Positions 14,380-21,965 of a stretch of 40,944 nucleotides of DNA are shown here, piece after piece. The DNA is from an uncultured bacterium (lineage in GTDB: Bacteria; Planctomycetota; Phycisphaerae; Phycisphaerales; UBA1924). The position numbers were made by a program, and so were the translations under genes. The notes under the pieces were generated by a model that worked only from the letters and a program-made list of their open reading frames with translations, did no database searches and had not been told where the DNA came from. Location of the stretch: assembly GCA_903834785.1 (NCBI GenBank), contig CAILKP010000040.1:1-40944 (forward strand). Reading direction: 5' to 3'. How positions within the stretch are numbered: position 1 is the first letter of the stretch; the number at the start of each line of letters is the position of its first letter.

Positions 14380-15804
14380 ATGCGGACTATGACCGCCGCA
14401 CCTGTTGCACGTAACGCCAATGCTGCCTCTGACCTGCTGCCCGCCTGCCTGGGGGGCACTCCGGCGGTGACGCTGGACCAGAAGGAGGCCAACCGCTGGC
14501 CGATCATTACGGCTGACGATGAGGCGTCGGTGCTGCGGGTGCTGCGGACGGGCGAGCTTTCCAGCGGGCACCTGCCCAAGGCGATGGGCGGCTATCCGTG
14601 CCCGCATCCGGAGGTGCTGGCGCTGGAGTGCGAGTGGGCGACGTGGATGGGCCTGCCGGTGATGGATGTGGGCGAGCTGGTTCCGGCGCTGGCGGGCTTT
14701 AAGTTTGCCCCCAATGTGCTGAGCTGCAACAACGGCACGGCGGCGATTCTGGCCGGCCTGCACGCGATGGGCGTTGGCCCGGGCGATGAGGTGATTGTGC
14801 CCAGCACGACGTGGTGGTCCAGCGTGCTGACGATCCTGCACTGCGGCGGCGTGCCGGTGTTTGCTGAGACGGACCTGCAGACGCTGGCACTGGACCCGGA
14901 GGATGTGGCCAAGCGGATCACGCCGAAGACCAAGGCGATTGTGGTGACGCACCTGTTTGGCATCCCGGCGAAGATGGACGAGCTGATGGACATTGCCAAC
15001 CGGCACGGCATCAAGGTGATGGAGGATGCCAGCCACGCGCACGGGGCGACATACAAGGGTGCGAAGATCGGCACGATCGGCCACTGCGCGGTGTTCAGCC
15101 TGCAGGTCAACAAGCTGCTGCCCTCGGCCGAGGGCGGGCTGCTGGTCTCGAACGATCCGGAGCTGATCATTGATGCGGCGCGGCTGGGCCAGTACGAGCG
15201 GCTGGTGCCGCTGAAGGCGATCGACCATCCGTATGCGCGGTTTGCCGCCACGGGCTTTGGGTACAAGTTCCGCATGTCGCCGCTCTCGGCGGCGGTGGCG
15301 CGGCCGCAGCTGACGAAGATGGACGAGCGGACGGCCAGGCGGACGGCCAACTGCGTGCGGCTGAGCAAGCGGCTGGAGACGCTGGGGCTGGACACGTTCA
15401 TGAGCAAGCCCGGCAGCGGGACCGAGCGGGTGTACTTCGAGTTCCTGATCCGCTACGACGCGGCGAAGTATGCCGCGGCGTGCGGCGGGACCGCACCGAG
15501 CACCAAGGCGGTGGCCAAGGCACTGGTGGCTGAGGGGTGTGATGTCTCGGCCCCGCGGTATCCGCTGCTGCACCAGCAGCCGGTGTTCACCGAGGCGGAC
15601 GGGCACTGGAAGAAGCTGGCGCGGCTGGAGCACATGAGCGGGCTGCCGACGTATGACCCGGCGGCGCTGCCGCGGACGACGGCGGGCAACGGCACGCTGA
15701 TCAAGCTGCCGAGCTTCCCCTCGGCGAGTGATGAGTTGCTCGATCAGTACGCGACGGCGTTTGAGAAGGTGTTTGGGAGCCTGGCGAAGCTGCCGAAGGA
15801 GTGA
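14380..15804 (+). CDS. DegT/DnrJ/EryC1/StrS-family PLP-dependent aminotransferase
   Basis: This 474-residue protein is a fold-type I PLP enzyme of the sugar-aminotransferase family. Landmarks are CNNGTAAILAGLHAMGVGPG (about 116-135), PGDEVIVPSTTWWSSV, VVTHLFGIPAKMDEL, EDASHAHGATYKGAKIG (D216) and FSLQVNKLLPSAEGG, in which K245 is the expected Schiff-base lysine. Family members transaminate NDP-ketosugars from Glu or Gln, but some act on amino-hydroxybenzoate precursors or are only dehydratases, so the substrate is open. No sugar-nucleotide genes flank it, which is unusual for the family. ATG 14380 is used; ATG 14389 is equally possible. It ends in a strong terminator at 15866-15897. Confidence 0.9.
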   Translation: MRTMTAAPVARNANAASDLLPACLGGTPAVTLDQKEANRWPIITADDEASVLRVLRTGELSSGHLPKAMGGYPCPHPEVLALECEWATWMGLPVMDVGELVPALAGFKFAPNVLSCNNGTAAILAGLHAMGVGPGDEVIVPSTTWWSSVLTILHCGGVPVFAETDLQTLALDPEDVAKRITPKTKAIVVTHLFGIPAKMDELMDIANRHGIKVMEDASHAHGATYKGAKIGTIGHCAVFSLQVNKLLPSAEGGLLVSNDPELIIDAARLGQYERLVPLKAIDHPYARFAATGFGYKFRMSPLSAAVARPQLTKMDERTARRTANCVRLSKRLETLGLDTFMSKPGSGTERVYFEFLIRYDAAKYAAACGGTAPSTKAVAKALVAEGCDVSAPRYPLLHQQPVFTEADGHWKKLARLEHMSGLPTYDPAALPRTTAGNGTLIKLPSFPSASDELLDQYATAFEKVFGSLAKLPKE

Positions 15805-16210
15805 GTGGTGGGGCTCGGGCCCTCATGCGGGCGGACTGAGTTACGCATAACTGTGAGTTGACGTCAAGCGGCACCTCGTTGACGAGGTGCCGCTTTTCTG
15901 TTTTGCCTGATGACGTTGGGCTCGGTCTGAAGTGCGAAGACAGGTCATCTGGGCAACACGCGGGGACGAGGGAGTATGGCGAAGTTGAGCCAGCCGGCGA
16001 CGGCAGAATCGTCCTATCGGACCCGTGATCGGCGTGCAAAACCACCTGTTTGGGGGCTTTTTCGCTGCGAGAACGCAAACTGTTTTCTTGCCGGAACTTA
16101 CCGGCGACAGTCGGCCGGGTGCAGTGGGCACCGGGTGGGGGCAACTCGACATCGAGTCTGCTTGCTGGACTGACCTGACGGACACAACGCTTTAGAGCAG
16201 AGAGATTCCT
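15805..16210. other. intergenic region upstream of PEP-CTERM-like gene
   Basis: Apart from the terminator at 15866-15897, this 406-base stretch has no credible gene; one 65-codon open frame at 15976-16173 lacks a ribosome site and family resemblance. It is less GC-rich than its surroundings and probably holds the promoter for the gene at 16211, preceded by a GAGAG ribosome site. Confidence 0.5.
15866..15897 (+). terminator. intrinsic terminator, perfect 13-bp stem
   Basis: AAGCGGCACCTCG (15866-15878), loop TTGA, and the exact complement (15883-15895) are followed by TT and C/T-rich sequence. The A-rich and T-rich stem ends would also allow function on the other strand. Confidence 0.88.
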
Positions 16211-17053
16211 ATGAACAAGATTCGTTCCTCCGGCCTTCTGATTGCCTCCATCGTCCTTGCCTGCGGCACATCCGCAGCGATGGCCGATGTGGTCACCATC
16301 GCTTCGGGCACCGCCAGCGGTTCGGGCGTGCGCGTCATCACCGCGGCCAACACCGCCGGCAGCATCCAGCACAACTATGGCGACGGCAACAGCTGGCAGT
16401 TCGCGACCTTCACGAACACCACGTTCACCGCCGCCCAGAATGGCTCGGTCACGCAGGTTCTGCCCGCTGGCCAGCCCGGCACCTGGAACAACCCCGGCAA
16501 CACGCCGACGGGCTGGACCGGCACCAACAGCGCGGCGATGGACAACGCCGGCGCTCGCTGGATCAACTACAGCGCGAACAGCAACCCCACGCCGGTAACC
16601 AGCGCCCTGTACGCGATTCCCTTTGCCGTGGGCAACAACACGCTGGCGACGATCACGCTGACGTTTGTGACTGACAACGGCCTGGGCAGCACCAACGGTG
16701 CCAACAACCAGGCGACGCCCGCCGGCTACCAGAACGGTGGCCTGTTCCTCAACGGCTCGGCCGCTCAGGTCAGCTACAGCCCCGCGGGCACCGGCCCCAA
16801 CGGCGTCAACGGCGGGAATCCCCGCGAGTTCCTCAACTCGCAGGTTCAGCAGCTGACGTTCACCAACGTTTCGCTGCTGGCCAACCAGACGAACTGGCTG
16901 TACATACACCAGTTCAACTGGGGCAGCTTCGGCGGCACGGCCTTCGTGGCCAACATCACGATGGTCCCGCTGCCGGCCCCGGTCTTCGGTGGCATCGCCG
17001 GTCTGGCTGGCGTGGGTGGGCTGGTGGCGGTCCGCCGCCGCCGGATGGCCTGA
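16211..17053 (+). CDS. secreted protein with PEP-CTERM-like sorting tail
   Basis: This 280-residue protein has a signal peptide (residues 1-25, ending SAAMA), an Asn/Thr/Gly-rich beta-type body, and a tripartite C-terminus. That end is VPLPAP, a hydrophobic Gly/Ala/Leu/Val helix (VFGGIAGLAGVGGLVAV) and RRRR, closely resembling PEP-CTERM signals that are recognised by exosortase. It should be exported, cleaved at the tail and retained at or released from the surface. The body looks like low-complexity adhesin or matrix material; no catalytic motif is visible. No exosortase gene is in the window. The gene is flanked by terminators on both sides (15866 and 17085) and so is a single-gene transcript. 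Confidence 0.82.
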   Translation: MNKIRSSGLLIASIVLACGTSAAMADVVTIASGTASGSGVRVITAANTAGSIQHNYGDGNSWQFATFTNTTFTAAQNGSVTQVLPAGQPGTWNNPGNTPTGWTGTNSAAMDNAGARWINYSANSNPTPVTSALYAIPFAVGNNTLATITLTFVTDNGLGSTNGANNQATPAGYQNGGLFLNGSAAQVSYSPAGTGPNGVNGGNPREFLNSQVQQLTFTNVSLLANQTNWLYIHQFNWGSFGGTAFVANITMVPLPAPVFGGIAGLAGVGGLVAVRRRRMA

Positions 17054-17084
17054 GGCCGGGTTTGTAGTAACTGAGATCTGAAAC

Positions 17085-17120
17085 ACGGCGGCACCCCTTG
17101 CGGGTGCCGCTGTTTGTTTT
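17085..17120 (+). terminator. intrinsic terminator after PEP-CTERM-like gene
   Basis: A stem of about 12 bp with one G-U pair (17085-17096 with 17102-17113, core GCGGCACCC) has a 5-base loop and is followed by TTGTTTT. Confidence 0.85.
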
Positions 17121-17139
17121 GGGGGTACGCTTGCGCCCC

Positions 17140-18123
17140 ATGGCCACACCGCGAAATGCTGCTGACACTGCCGCCGAGATGAAGAACGCCGCCAAGGCGA
17201 AGAGGGCTGCGGCCGCCAAAGGTGCGGCGGCGCCCGATGATGACCGGGACGAAGTGGAGGCACCTGCGGCGCAGGAGAGCAGCCTGCCGCGGCTGCCGCG
17301 CGTGACGGGCGTGTGCTCGTGGTCTTTGCAGCCCAAGGGGATTGATGACCTGATTGCCAAGGTGCGGGCGTGCGGCGTCTCGGCGGTGCAGCTGGCGATG
17401 GAGCCGATCCGCGGGCGGCAGGTGGGGTGGGGCACGCCCGATGAGGTGTTCGGCAAGCTGGCTGAGGCCAAGATCCGCGTGGTCTCGGGCATGTTCGAGC
17501 CGATCGGCGAGGATTACAGCACGCTGGAGAGCATCGCCTACACCGGTGGGCTGCGGCAGACCAAGAACTGGGAGGCCAACCTCAAGCGGGCGCGCGAGGT
17601 GGCCAAGATCGCCAGTGATGCGGGGCTGTCGCTGGTGACCTTTCACGCGGGCTTCTTGCCCGAGGACCCGCGCGACCGGCTGCACAAGACGATGATCGAG
17701 CGGATTGAGAAGGTGGCGCAGGAGTTCTCCAGCCGCGATGTGCTGCTGGGGCTGGAGACCGGCCAGGAGCGGGCCGAGACGCTGCTGGAGACGCTCGACG
17801 GAATTGATGAGCCGCTGCTGGGGATCAACTTTGACCCGGCGAACATGATCCTCTACGGCATGGGCAACCCCAACGAGGCGCTGGAGGAACTGGCCGACTA
17901 CGTGCTGCAGGTGCACATTAAGGATGCCACGGCATCGAGCACGCCGGGCCAGTGGGGCGCGGAGGTGCCGGCGGGCAAGGGTGAAACCGACTGGCCGCGG
18001 CTGTTTAAGTTCGTCAACGCCACACTGCCAGAGGTGAACCTGGTCATTGAGCGCGAGGCGGGTGATGCCCGCGTGGCGGATGTGGTGACGGCAAGGAAGC
18101 TGGTTGAGAAGCACACGAAGTAA
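17140..18123 (+). CDS. sugar phosphate isomerase/epimerase (AP endonuclease 2-type TIM barrel)
   Basis: This 327-residue protein has an Ala/Lys/Asp-rich N-terminus of about 50 residues, then a xylose isomerase-like TIM barrel. Metal-site landmarks are VVSGMFEPIGEDY, SLVTFHAGFLPED (His), VLLGLETGQERAETLLETL (Glu), LLGINFDPANMILYG (Asp), VLQVHIKDA (His) and LVIEREAG (Glu). Members interconvert ketoses and aldoses or epimerise sugars such as inosose, tagatose and hydroxypyruvate, using a divalent metal. The exact substrate cannot be assigned. The ATG at 17140 is used; an open frame continues upstream through the preceding terminator and is not likely translated. Confidence 0.87.
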   Translation: MATPRNAADTAAEMKNAAKAKRAAAAKGAAAPDDDRDEVEAPAAQESSLPRLPRVTGVCSWSLQPKGIDDLIAKVRACGVSAVQLAMEPIRGRQVGWGTPDEVFGKLAEAKIRVVSGMFEPIGEDYSTLESIAYTGGLRQTKNWEANLKRAREVAKIASDAGLSLVTFHAGFLPEDPRDRLHKTMIERIEKVAQEFSSRDVLLGLETGQERAETLLETLDGIDEPLLGINFDPANMILYGMGNPNEALEELADYVLQVHIKDATASSTPGQWGAEVPAGKGETDWPRLFKFVNATLPEVNLVIEREAGDARVADVVTARKLVEKHTK

Positions 18124-18200
18124 GGTGTGCGGGCGGGCCAGGCTGGGCGACTCGGCCCGGCCCAATGCCCCCCTGCTCCCTCACTTCTGGCCGGGTTTAT

Positions 18201-18371
18201 TTAGCTGCCGCGGCCGAAGATGTAGTAGATGATCAGGCCGCCGAGCGGGAAGAGGAAGATGACCAGCAGCCAGAGGATCTTGTGCAGCAGGGGCTTGCCG
18301 CCGGCGAGGATCTCAAAGGCGGCGATGAGGAACAGGATGAGGTGCAGCAGGCCGAGGAGTGAGAGAAACAT
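18201..18371 (-). CDS. small membrane protein, PLDc_N-like
   Basis: This 56-residue protein consists of two membrane segments: LSLLGLLHLILFLIAAFEIL, then KILWLLVIFLFPLGGLIIYY, ending IFGRGS. The second matches the phospholipase D/nuclease N-terminal domain (PLDc_N: LW-x-LVIxxxPxxGxxIYxxFGR) found alone in many short bacterial proteins. Function is unknown, probably membrane anchoring or envelope stress. The ATG at 18371 is chosen because the motif begins right after it, although the frame is open much further upstream. It is divergent from ruvX. Confidence 0.78.
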   Translation of the reverse strand: MFLSLLGLLHLILFLIAAFEILAGGKPLLHKILWLLVIFLFPLGGLIIYYIFGRGS

Positions 18372-18516
18372 GGTGTTTGAGCTGACCTTGGAGGTGGGCG
18401 GGTGATCGGGGGTAGGAGCAGGAGCGTACGGGCGGAGCGTGTTTGGTGCCGCGGGGGAGGGTTGCTTGGAGCCGGGATCGCTGGCCAGCCCGTTGCGACG
18501 GGCCAACACTTCGGGC

Positions 18517-19023
18517 GTGCGGTACATGGCGATTGATCTTGGCGACAAGCGGACGGGGCTGGCCGTGGGCGACACGGTGACGGGGATGGTCTTTCCGGCG
18601 GGCACGCTGGAGGTGCCCATCAAGGCCAATGCGGGCGAGCAACTGGTGCGGGCACTGGTCAAGGCGGTGGCGGAGCAGAACCCCGGGTCGCTGGTGATCG
18701 GCCTGCCGCTGAACATGAACGGCACGGAGGGCCCGCGGAGCCGGATGGTGCGGGAGTTTGCCCAGCGGGTGTGCAACGCGACGATGCTGCCGGTGGAGTT
18801 TCAAGATGAGCGGCTGACGACTGCCGCGGCGGACTGGAGCATGGCGCGGTCGGGCATGAGCCGGGGTGAGAAGAAGGGGCTGCGCGACCAGTTGGCGGCC
18901 AAGATCCTGCTGGAGGACTTTTTGAAGGCCAAGCGGGAGGGGGCGAGCGCCGGTGCGGCCGGGCCGGGGGGTGCCGGTGAGCCGGGGCCTGGGTCGCCGG
19001 CCGAGGGGCCGGAGGGCCGATAG
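18517..19023 (+). CDS. ruvX: putative Holliday junction resolvase / pre-16S rRNA nuclease YqgF
   Basis: This 168-residue protein has an RNase H-like fold. The first strand reads RYMAIDLGDKRTGLAVGD with the catalytic Asp, followed by SLVIGLPLNMNGTEGPRSRM and LPVEFQDERLTTAAAD (catalytic Glu and Asp region). The conserved C-terminal KKGLRDQLAAKILLEDFL carries the last acidic residue. YqgF matures the 5' end of 16S rRNA in E. coli and is annotated as a Holliday junction resolvase. The Gly/Ala/Pro/Glu-rich tail of about 30 residues is an addition. The GTG at 18517 places the motif at the usual distance from the N-terminus; a GTG at 18439 (26 residues more) and an ATG at 18526 are alternatives. ribBA follows after 44 bases. 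Confidence 0.85.
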   Translation: MRYMAIDLGDKRTGLAVGDTVTGMVFPAGTLEVPIKANAGEQLVRALVKAVAEQNPGSLVIGLPLNMNGTEGPRSRMVREFAQRVCNATMLPVEFQDERLTTAAADWSMARSGMSRGEKKGLRDQLAAKILLEDFLKAKREGASAGAAGPGGAGEPGPGSPAEGPEGR

Positions 19024-19067
19024 CCCCGAACTCGTGGCGGGCGGGCGGCTGAGGCATATTCTGGCCC

Positions 19068-20306
19068 ATGCCCCAGACCAGCAGTCCATTCTCACCGGTG
19101 ACCGAGGTGCTTGAGGATCTCAAGGCCGGCAAGATGGTGATTCTCACCGACGATGAGGACCGCGAGAACGAGGGCGACCTGGTCATGCCCGCGCAGTTCA
19201 TGACGCCCGAGGCGATCACGTTCATGCTCACGGTGGCCCGCGGCTACCTGTGCCTGTCGATGACCGAGGCGGACTGTGACCGGCTGGAGCTGCACCCGCA
19301 GGCCAGCGTGAACACCTCCATGCGGGGCACGGCGTTTACGGTGTCGATTGACCTGCACCCCAAGTACGGCGCGACGACCGGCGTGAGCGCCAAGGAGCGT
19401 GCCCGGTGCATTCAGATGGCCATTGACCCGCGCTACACCGCGGCGGACTTTGTGCGGCCCGGGCACATCAACCCGCTGCGGGCACGCGATGGCGGCGTGC
19501 TGGTGCGCACGGGGCAGACTGAGGGCTCCGTGGACCTGTGCCGCCTAGCGGGGCTGTACCCGGCGGCGGCGATCATTGAAGTGATGCGCGATGATGGTGA
19601 GATGGCCCGCCTGCCCGACCTGATCGAGCTGTCGCGCAAGCACGGCATCAAGATCTGCTCGGTGGCGCAGACGATTCAGCACCGGCTGCAGCGCGAGTCG
19701 CTGGTGCGCCGGCTGGAGCCGGTGTCGGGCACGCCGCTGCGCACGGCGTTTGGCGAGTTCACGGTGATCGCCTACGACAGCATCGTGGATCCGCAGCCGC
19801 ACATGGCGCTGGTTAAAGGGGACATCGGCACGCTGGACCACGCCGGGCAGCCGGTGCAGCATGATGATGCGGTACTGGTGCGGATGCACCGCCGCAATGT
19901 GCTGGGCGACTTGTTCTTTGATGTGACAAGCTCCACCAGCGGGCCGAGCGGGGCGATGCTGCACGAGGCGATGCGGCAGATTGAGCAGGCCGGACGCGGG
20001 GCGGTGGTGTACCTCCGCGGCGGCGGGGACGCAACATCGGCCTATCTGCACGAGCGCCTGCAGGCCCACCGCGGGGCGGGCCACATCGCCAAGGGCTCCG
20101 ACACGCCGGACCTGGCCGACCAGTCGCACGCGGCCATGGCCAGTCAGGGCCTGCCCAAGCACATGCGCGACCTGGGCATCGGCTGTCAGATCCTGCGTGA
20201 TCTGGGCATCCGCAAGATGAACCTGCTGACCAACCAGCTCACGGACATGCCGAACCTTGATGCCTTTGGCCTGGAGGTGGCGGGGCGGACGGGGCTGAGG
20301 GTGTGA
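19068..20306 (+). CDS. ribBA: 3,4-dihydroxy-2-butanone-4-phosphate synthase fused to a degenerate GTP cyclohydrolase II domain
   Basis: This 412-residue protein is built like RibBA. The N-terminal RibB half (about 1-208) is intact: ILTDDEDRENEGDLVMPAQF, RPGHINPLRARDGGVLVRTG and QTEGSVDL are its acidic loop and ribulose-5-phosphate site. It should make the four-carbon precursor of riboflavin. In the RibA half, the zinc motif (normally SECLTGDxF...RCDCG) reads HRRNVLGDLFFDVTSSTSG at about 274-292, with no cysteine. The catalytic EGRGIGL stretch is replaced by GGGDATSAY at about 318-326. The fold's end (IGCQILRDLGIRKMNLLTNQ) is kept. I infer that the cyclohydrolase is dead and that GTP cyclohydrolase II must be supplied elsewhere. 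Confidence 0.92.
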   Translation: MPQTSSPFSPVTEVLEDLKAGKMVILTDDEDRENEGDLVMPAQFMTPEAITFMLTVARGYLCLSMTEADCDRLELHPQASVNTSMRGTAFTVSIDLHPKYGATTGVSAKERARCIQMAIDPRYTAADFVRPGHINPLRARDGGVLVRTGQTEGSVDLCRLAGLYPAAAIIEVMRDDGEMARLPDLIELSRKHGIKICSVAQTIQHRLQRESLVRRLEPVSGTPLRTAFGEFTVIAYDSIVDPQPHMALVKGDIGTLDHAGQPVQHDDAVLVRMHRRNVLGDLFFDVTSSTSGPSGAMLHEAMRQIEQAGRGAVVYLRGGGDATSAYLHERLQAHRGAGHIAKGSDTPDLADQSHAAMASQGLPKHMRDLGIGCQILRDLGIRKMNLLTNQLTDMPNLDAFGLEVAGRTGLRV

Positions 20307-20554
20307 AGTGAGCCAGGCGGGCACAAGCACGTACCGGATCGAGTCATCATCTCTATATGCAATTTCCCGAAACATCATGACACGCGAGTCGTGAGGTCGG
20401 TGCGCGCCGTGGTCGCCGCACGCTGGTTTCAGCCCAACTCGCTGCCGGGATCAGGGAAATGTCCGATCCTGCGCCGTAAAGTCGGCCCTGTTTCAAGCGG
20501 AGTTTGAGGGGGAGGGCTGATCGCTGCTTCGGAGTTCACTCCCGAAAGGTCCCC

Positions 20555-20884
20555 ATGCTCGAGTACATCGCTCTGGGAATGCTGCTGCTGTCGGTGACGG
20601 CTATCTTCTATCTGTTCATCTTCATCCACGACATCCCCGCCCGGATCGCGCATTCACGCAATCACCCGCATGAAGAAGCGATCCACTACGCGTGCTGGCT
20701 GAGCCTGTTCACGCTGCATGCGATCTGGCCCATCGTGTTTATCTGGGCCGTTTCGCACAAGAAGGGTGCGGCCCCGCTGACGCTGCCCGGCAGCGATGCC
20801 GGCCTGCAGAATGAAATCGCCAACCTCAAGTCCCGACTCGCCGCGCTGGAGTCCAAGCTCAACACCGAAGGGAAGGTTCACTAA
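20555..20884 (+). CDS. DUF3302 inner-membrane protein (YibI/YiaW-like)
   Basis: This 109-residue protein has two membrane segments (about 5-25 and 50-70) around the signature FIHDIPARIAHSRNHPHEEAIHYACW and SLFTLHAIWPIVFIWA, which is diagnostic of DUF3302. A short C-terminal coiled coil follows (LQNEIANLKSRLAALESKL). In E. coli, YibI and YiaW of this family are encoded next to HlyD-type YibH and YiaV, exactly as here. The ATG at 20555 has AAAGG 6 bases upstream. The next gene begins 2 bases after its stop, so the two are translationally coupled. Confidence 0.85.
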   Translation: MLEYIALGMLLLSVTAIFYLFIFIHDIPARIAHSRNHPHEEAIHYACWLSLFTLHAIWPIVFIWAVSHKKGAAPLTLPGSDAGLQNEIANLKSRLAALESKLNTEGKVH

Positions 20885-20886
20885 CC

Positions 20887-21837
20887 ATGGTCGAAATGCT
20901 CCTTGGTGTTTACGGGCTGATCCTCTGGCTGATCTTTAAGAAGTTCAAGCTGCTGCCGATCAACCTGTGGACGGTGGTGACGTCCATTTTCATCCTGATC
21001 GCCGTGTTGTCGTTCGGATTTCTCTTCCTGACCCGGTACCAGCCGGCGACGAGTTTCGCACGCACGTACGTGGCCACGACGCCGATCATCGCGGAGGTGT
21101 CCGGCCGCGTGACTGCGGTGACGGCTGAGGGCGGCAAGCCGCTGCGCAAGGGCGATGTGCTCTTTGAGATTGAGTCCGAGCCGTACAAGGCCCGCGTGGA
21201 CTCGCTGGCTGCGCAGCTGAAGCTTGCGGAGACCAAGCTCGCCCAGGAGCAGCGGCTGATGGCCGACAAGGCCGGCAACCAGAACGACCTGGACAAGGCG
21301 CAGTCCGATGTTGACCGGCTGACGGCCGACATCCGTGCGGCGCGGTACCAGCTTGAGGCGACGGTCGTCCGCGCCCCTGCCGATGGCTACGTCTCGCAGG
21401 TGACGATCCGTCCGGGCCAGATTGTCATGCCCATGGCGTTCTCGCAGGTGATGGTCTTTGTTCACGGCGGGACGCCACGCCTTGTGGCCGCCTTCTCGCA
21501 GACGCAGATCGAGTTCATCGACCCTGACGATGAGGCCGAGGTCGCCTTTGACGCCCTGCCCGGCAAGGTCTTCCAGGGCAAGGTCGTCGCCCTGCAACCG
21601 CTGCTGGCTGAGGGCACAGTTTCCGCCGCCGGTCAACTGCGCACGCTGGACGATGCATGGAAGCGCGGCCGCATCCCGGTGCTGATTACGGTGGACTCCG
21701 ACCTGTCGGCGTACAACCTGCCCGCCGGCTCCAACGCCATGGTCGCGGTGTACACCGGCGAGAAGCACCACCTGAACCTGCTGCGGAAGATCATCCTGCG
21801 GATCAAGTCGTGGGAGAACTGGCTGCCGTTCCACTAA
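20887..21837 (+). CDS. HlyD-family membrane fusion protein (YibH-like)
   Basis: This 316-residue protein has two N-terminal membrane segments (about 5-18 and 27-47). A biotinyl-lipoyl half (TPIIAEVSGRVTAVTAEGGK, PLRKGDVLFEIES) follows, then a coiled-coil hairpin (about 95-150, AAQLKLAETKLAQEQRLMA), the second lipoyl half (VRAPADGYVSQVTIRPGQIV) and a beta-barrel region. HlyD proteins bridge an inner-membrane exporter to an outer-membrane channel across the periplasm. The neighbours are the DUF3302 protein and a NodT-type channel; no ABC, MFS or RND transporter is encoded here. It starts 2 bases after the DUF3302 stop. Confidence 0.9.
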   Translation: MVEMLLGVYGLILWLIFKKFKLLPINLWTVVTSIFILIAVLSFGFLFLTRYQPATSFARTYVATTPIIAEVSGRVTAVTAEGGKPLRKGDVLFEIESEPYKARVDSLAAQLKLAETKLAQEQRLMADKAGNQNDLDKAQSDVDRLTADIRAARYQLEATVVRAPADGYVSQVTIRPGQIVMPMAFSQVMVFVHGGTPRLVAAFSQTQIEFIDPDDEAEVAFDALPGKVFQGKVVALQPLLAEGTVSAAGQLRTLDDAWKRGRIPVLITVDSDLSAYNLPAGSNAMVAVYTGEKHHLNLLRKIILRIKSWENWLPFH

Positions 21838-21965
21838 GTCATTGAGCACCATCTGAAATCCGCTGCCGCACGGTGGTTCTGCCGCTTGCCCCAAGCACGC
21901 TCTGGCTCAGGCCGGAGCAAGGCCTGATGAACCGCCTCACCGGCCGCAAAGCCTGACAGGTCACC

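Noticed and set aside
15976..16173. 65-residue open frame upstream of the PEP-CTERM-like gene
   Set aside because: No ribosome site, unbiased codons and no motif; more likely leader or promoter sequence.
13885..18165. Very long minus-strand open frames opposite recX, the aminotransferase, the PEP-CTERM-like gene and the sugar isomerase
   Set aside because: Arg/His/Pro/Leu-rich shadow translations. They run through terminators and repeats, and the plus-strand genes have clear motifs.
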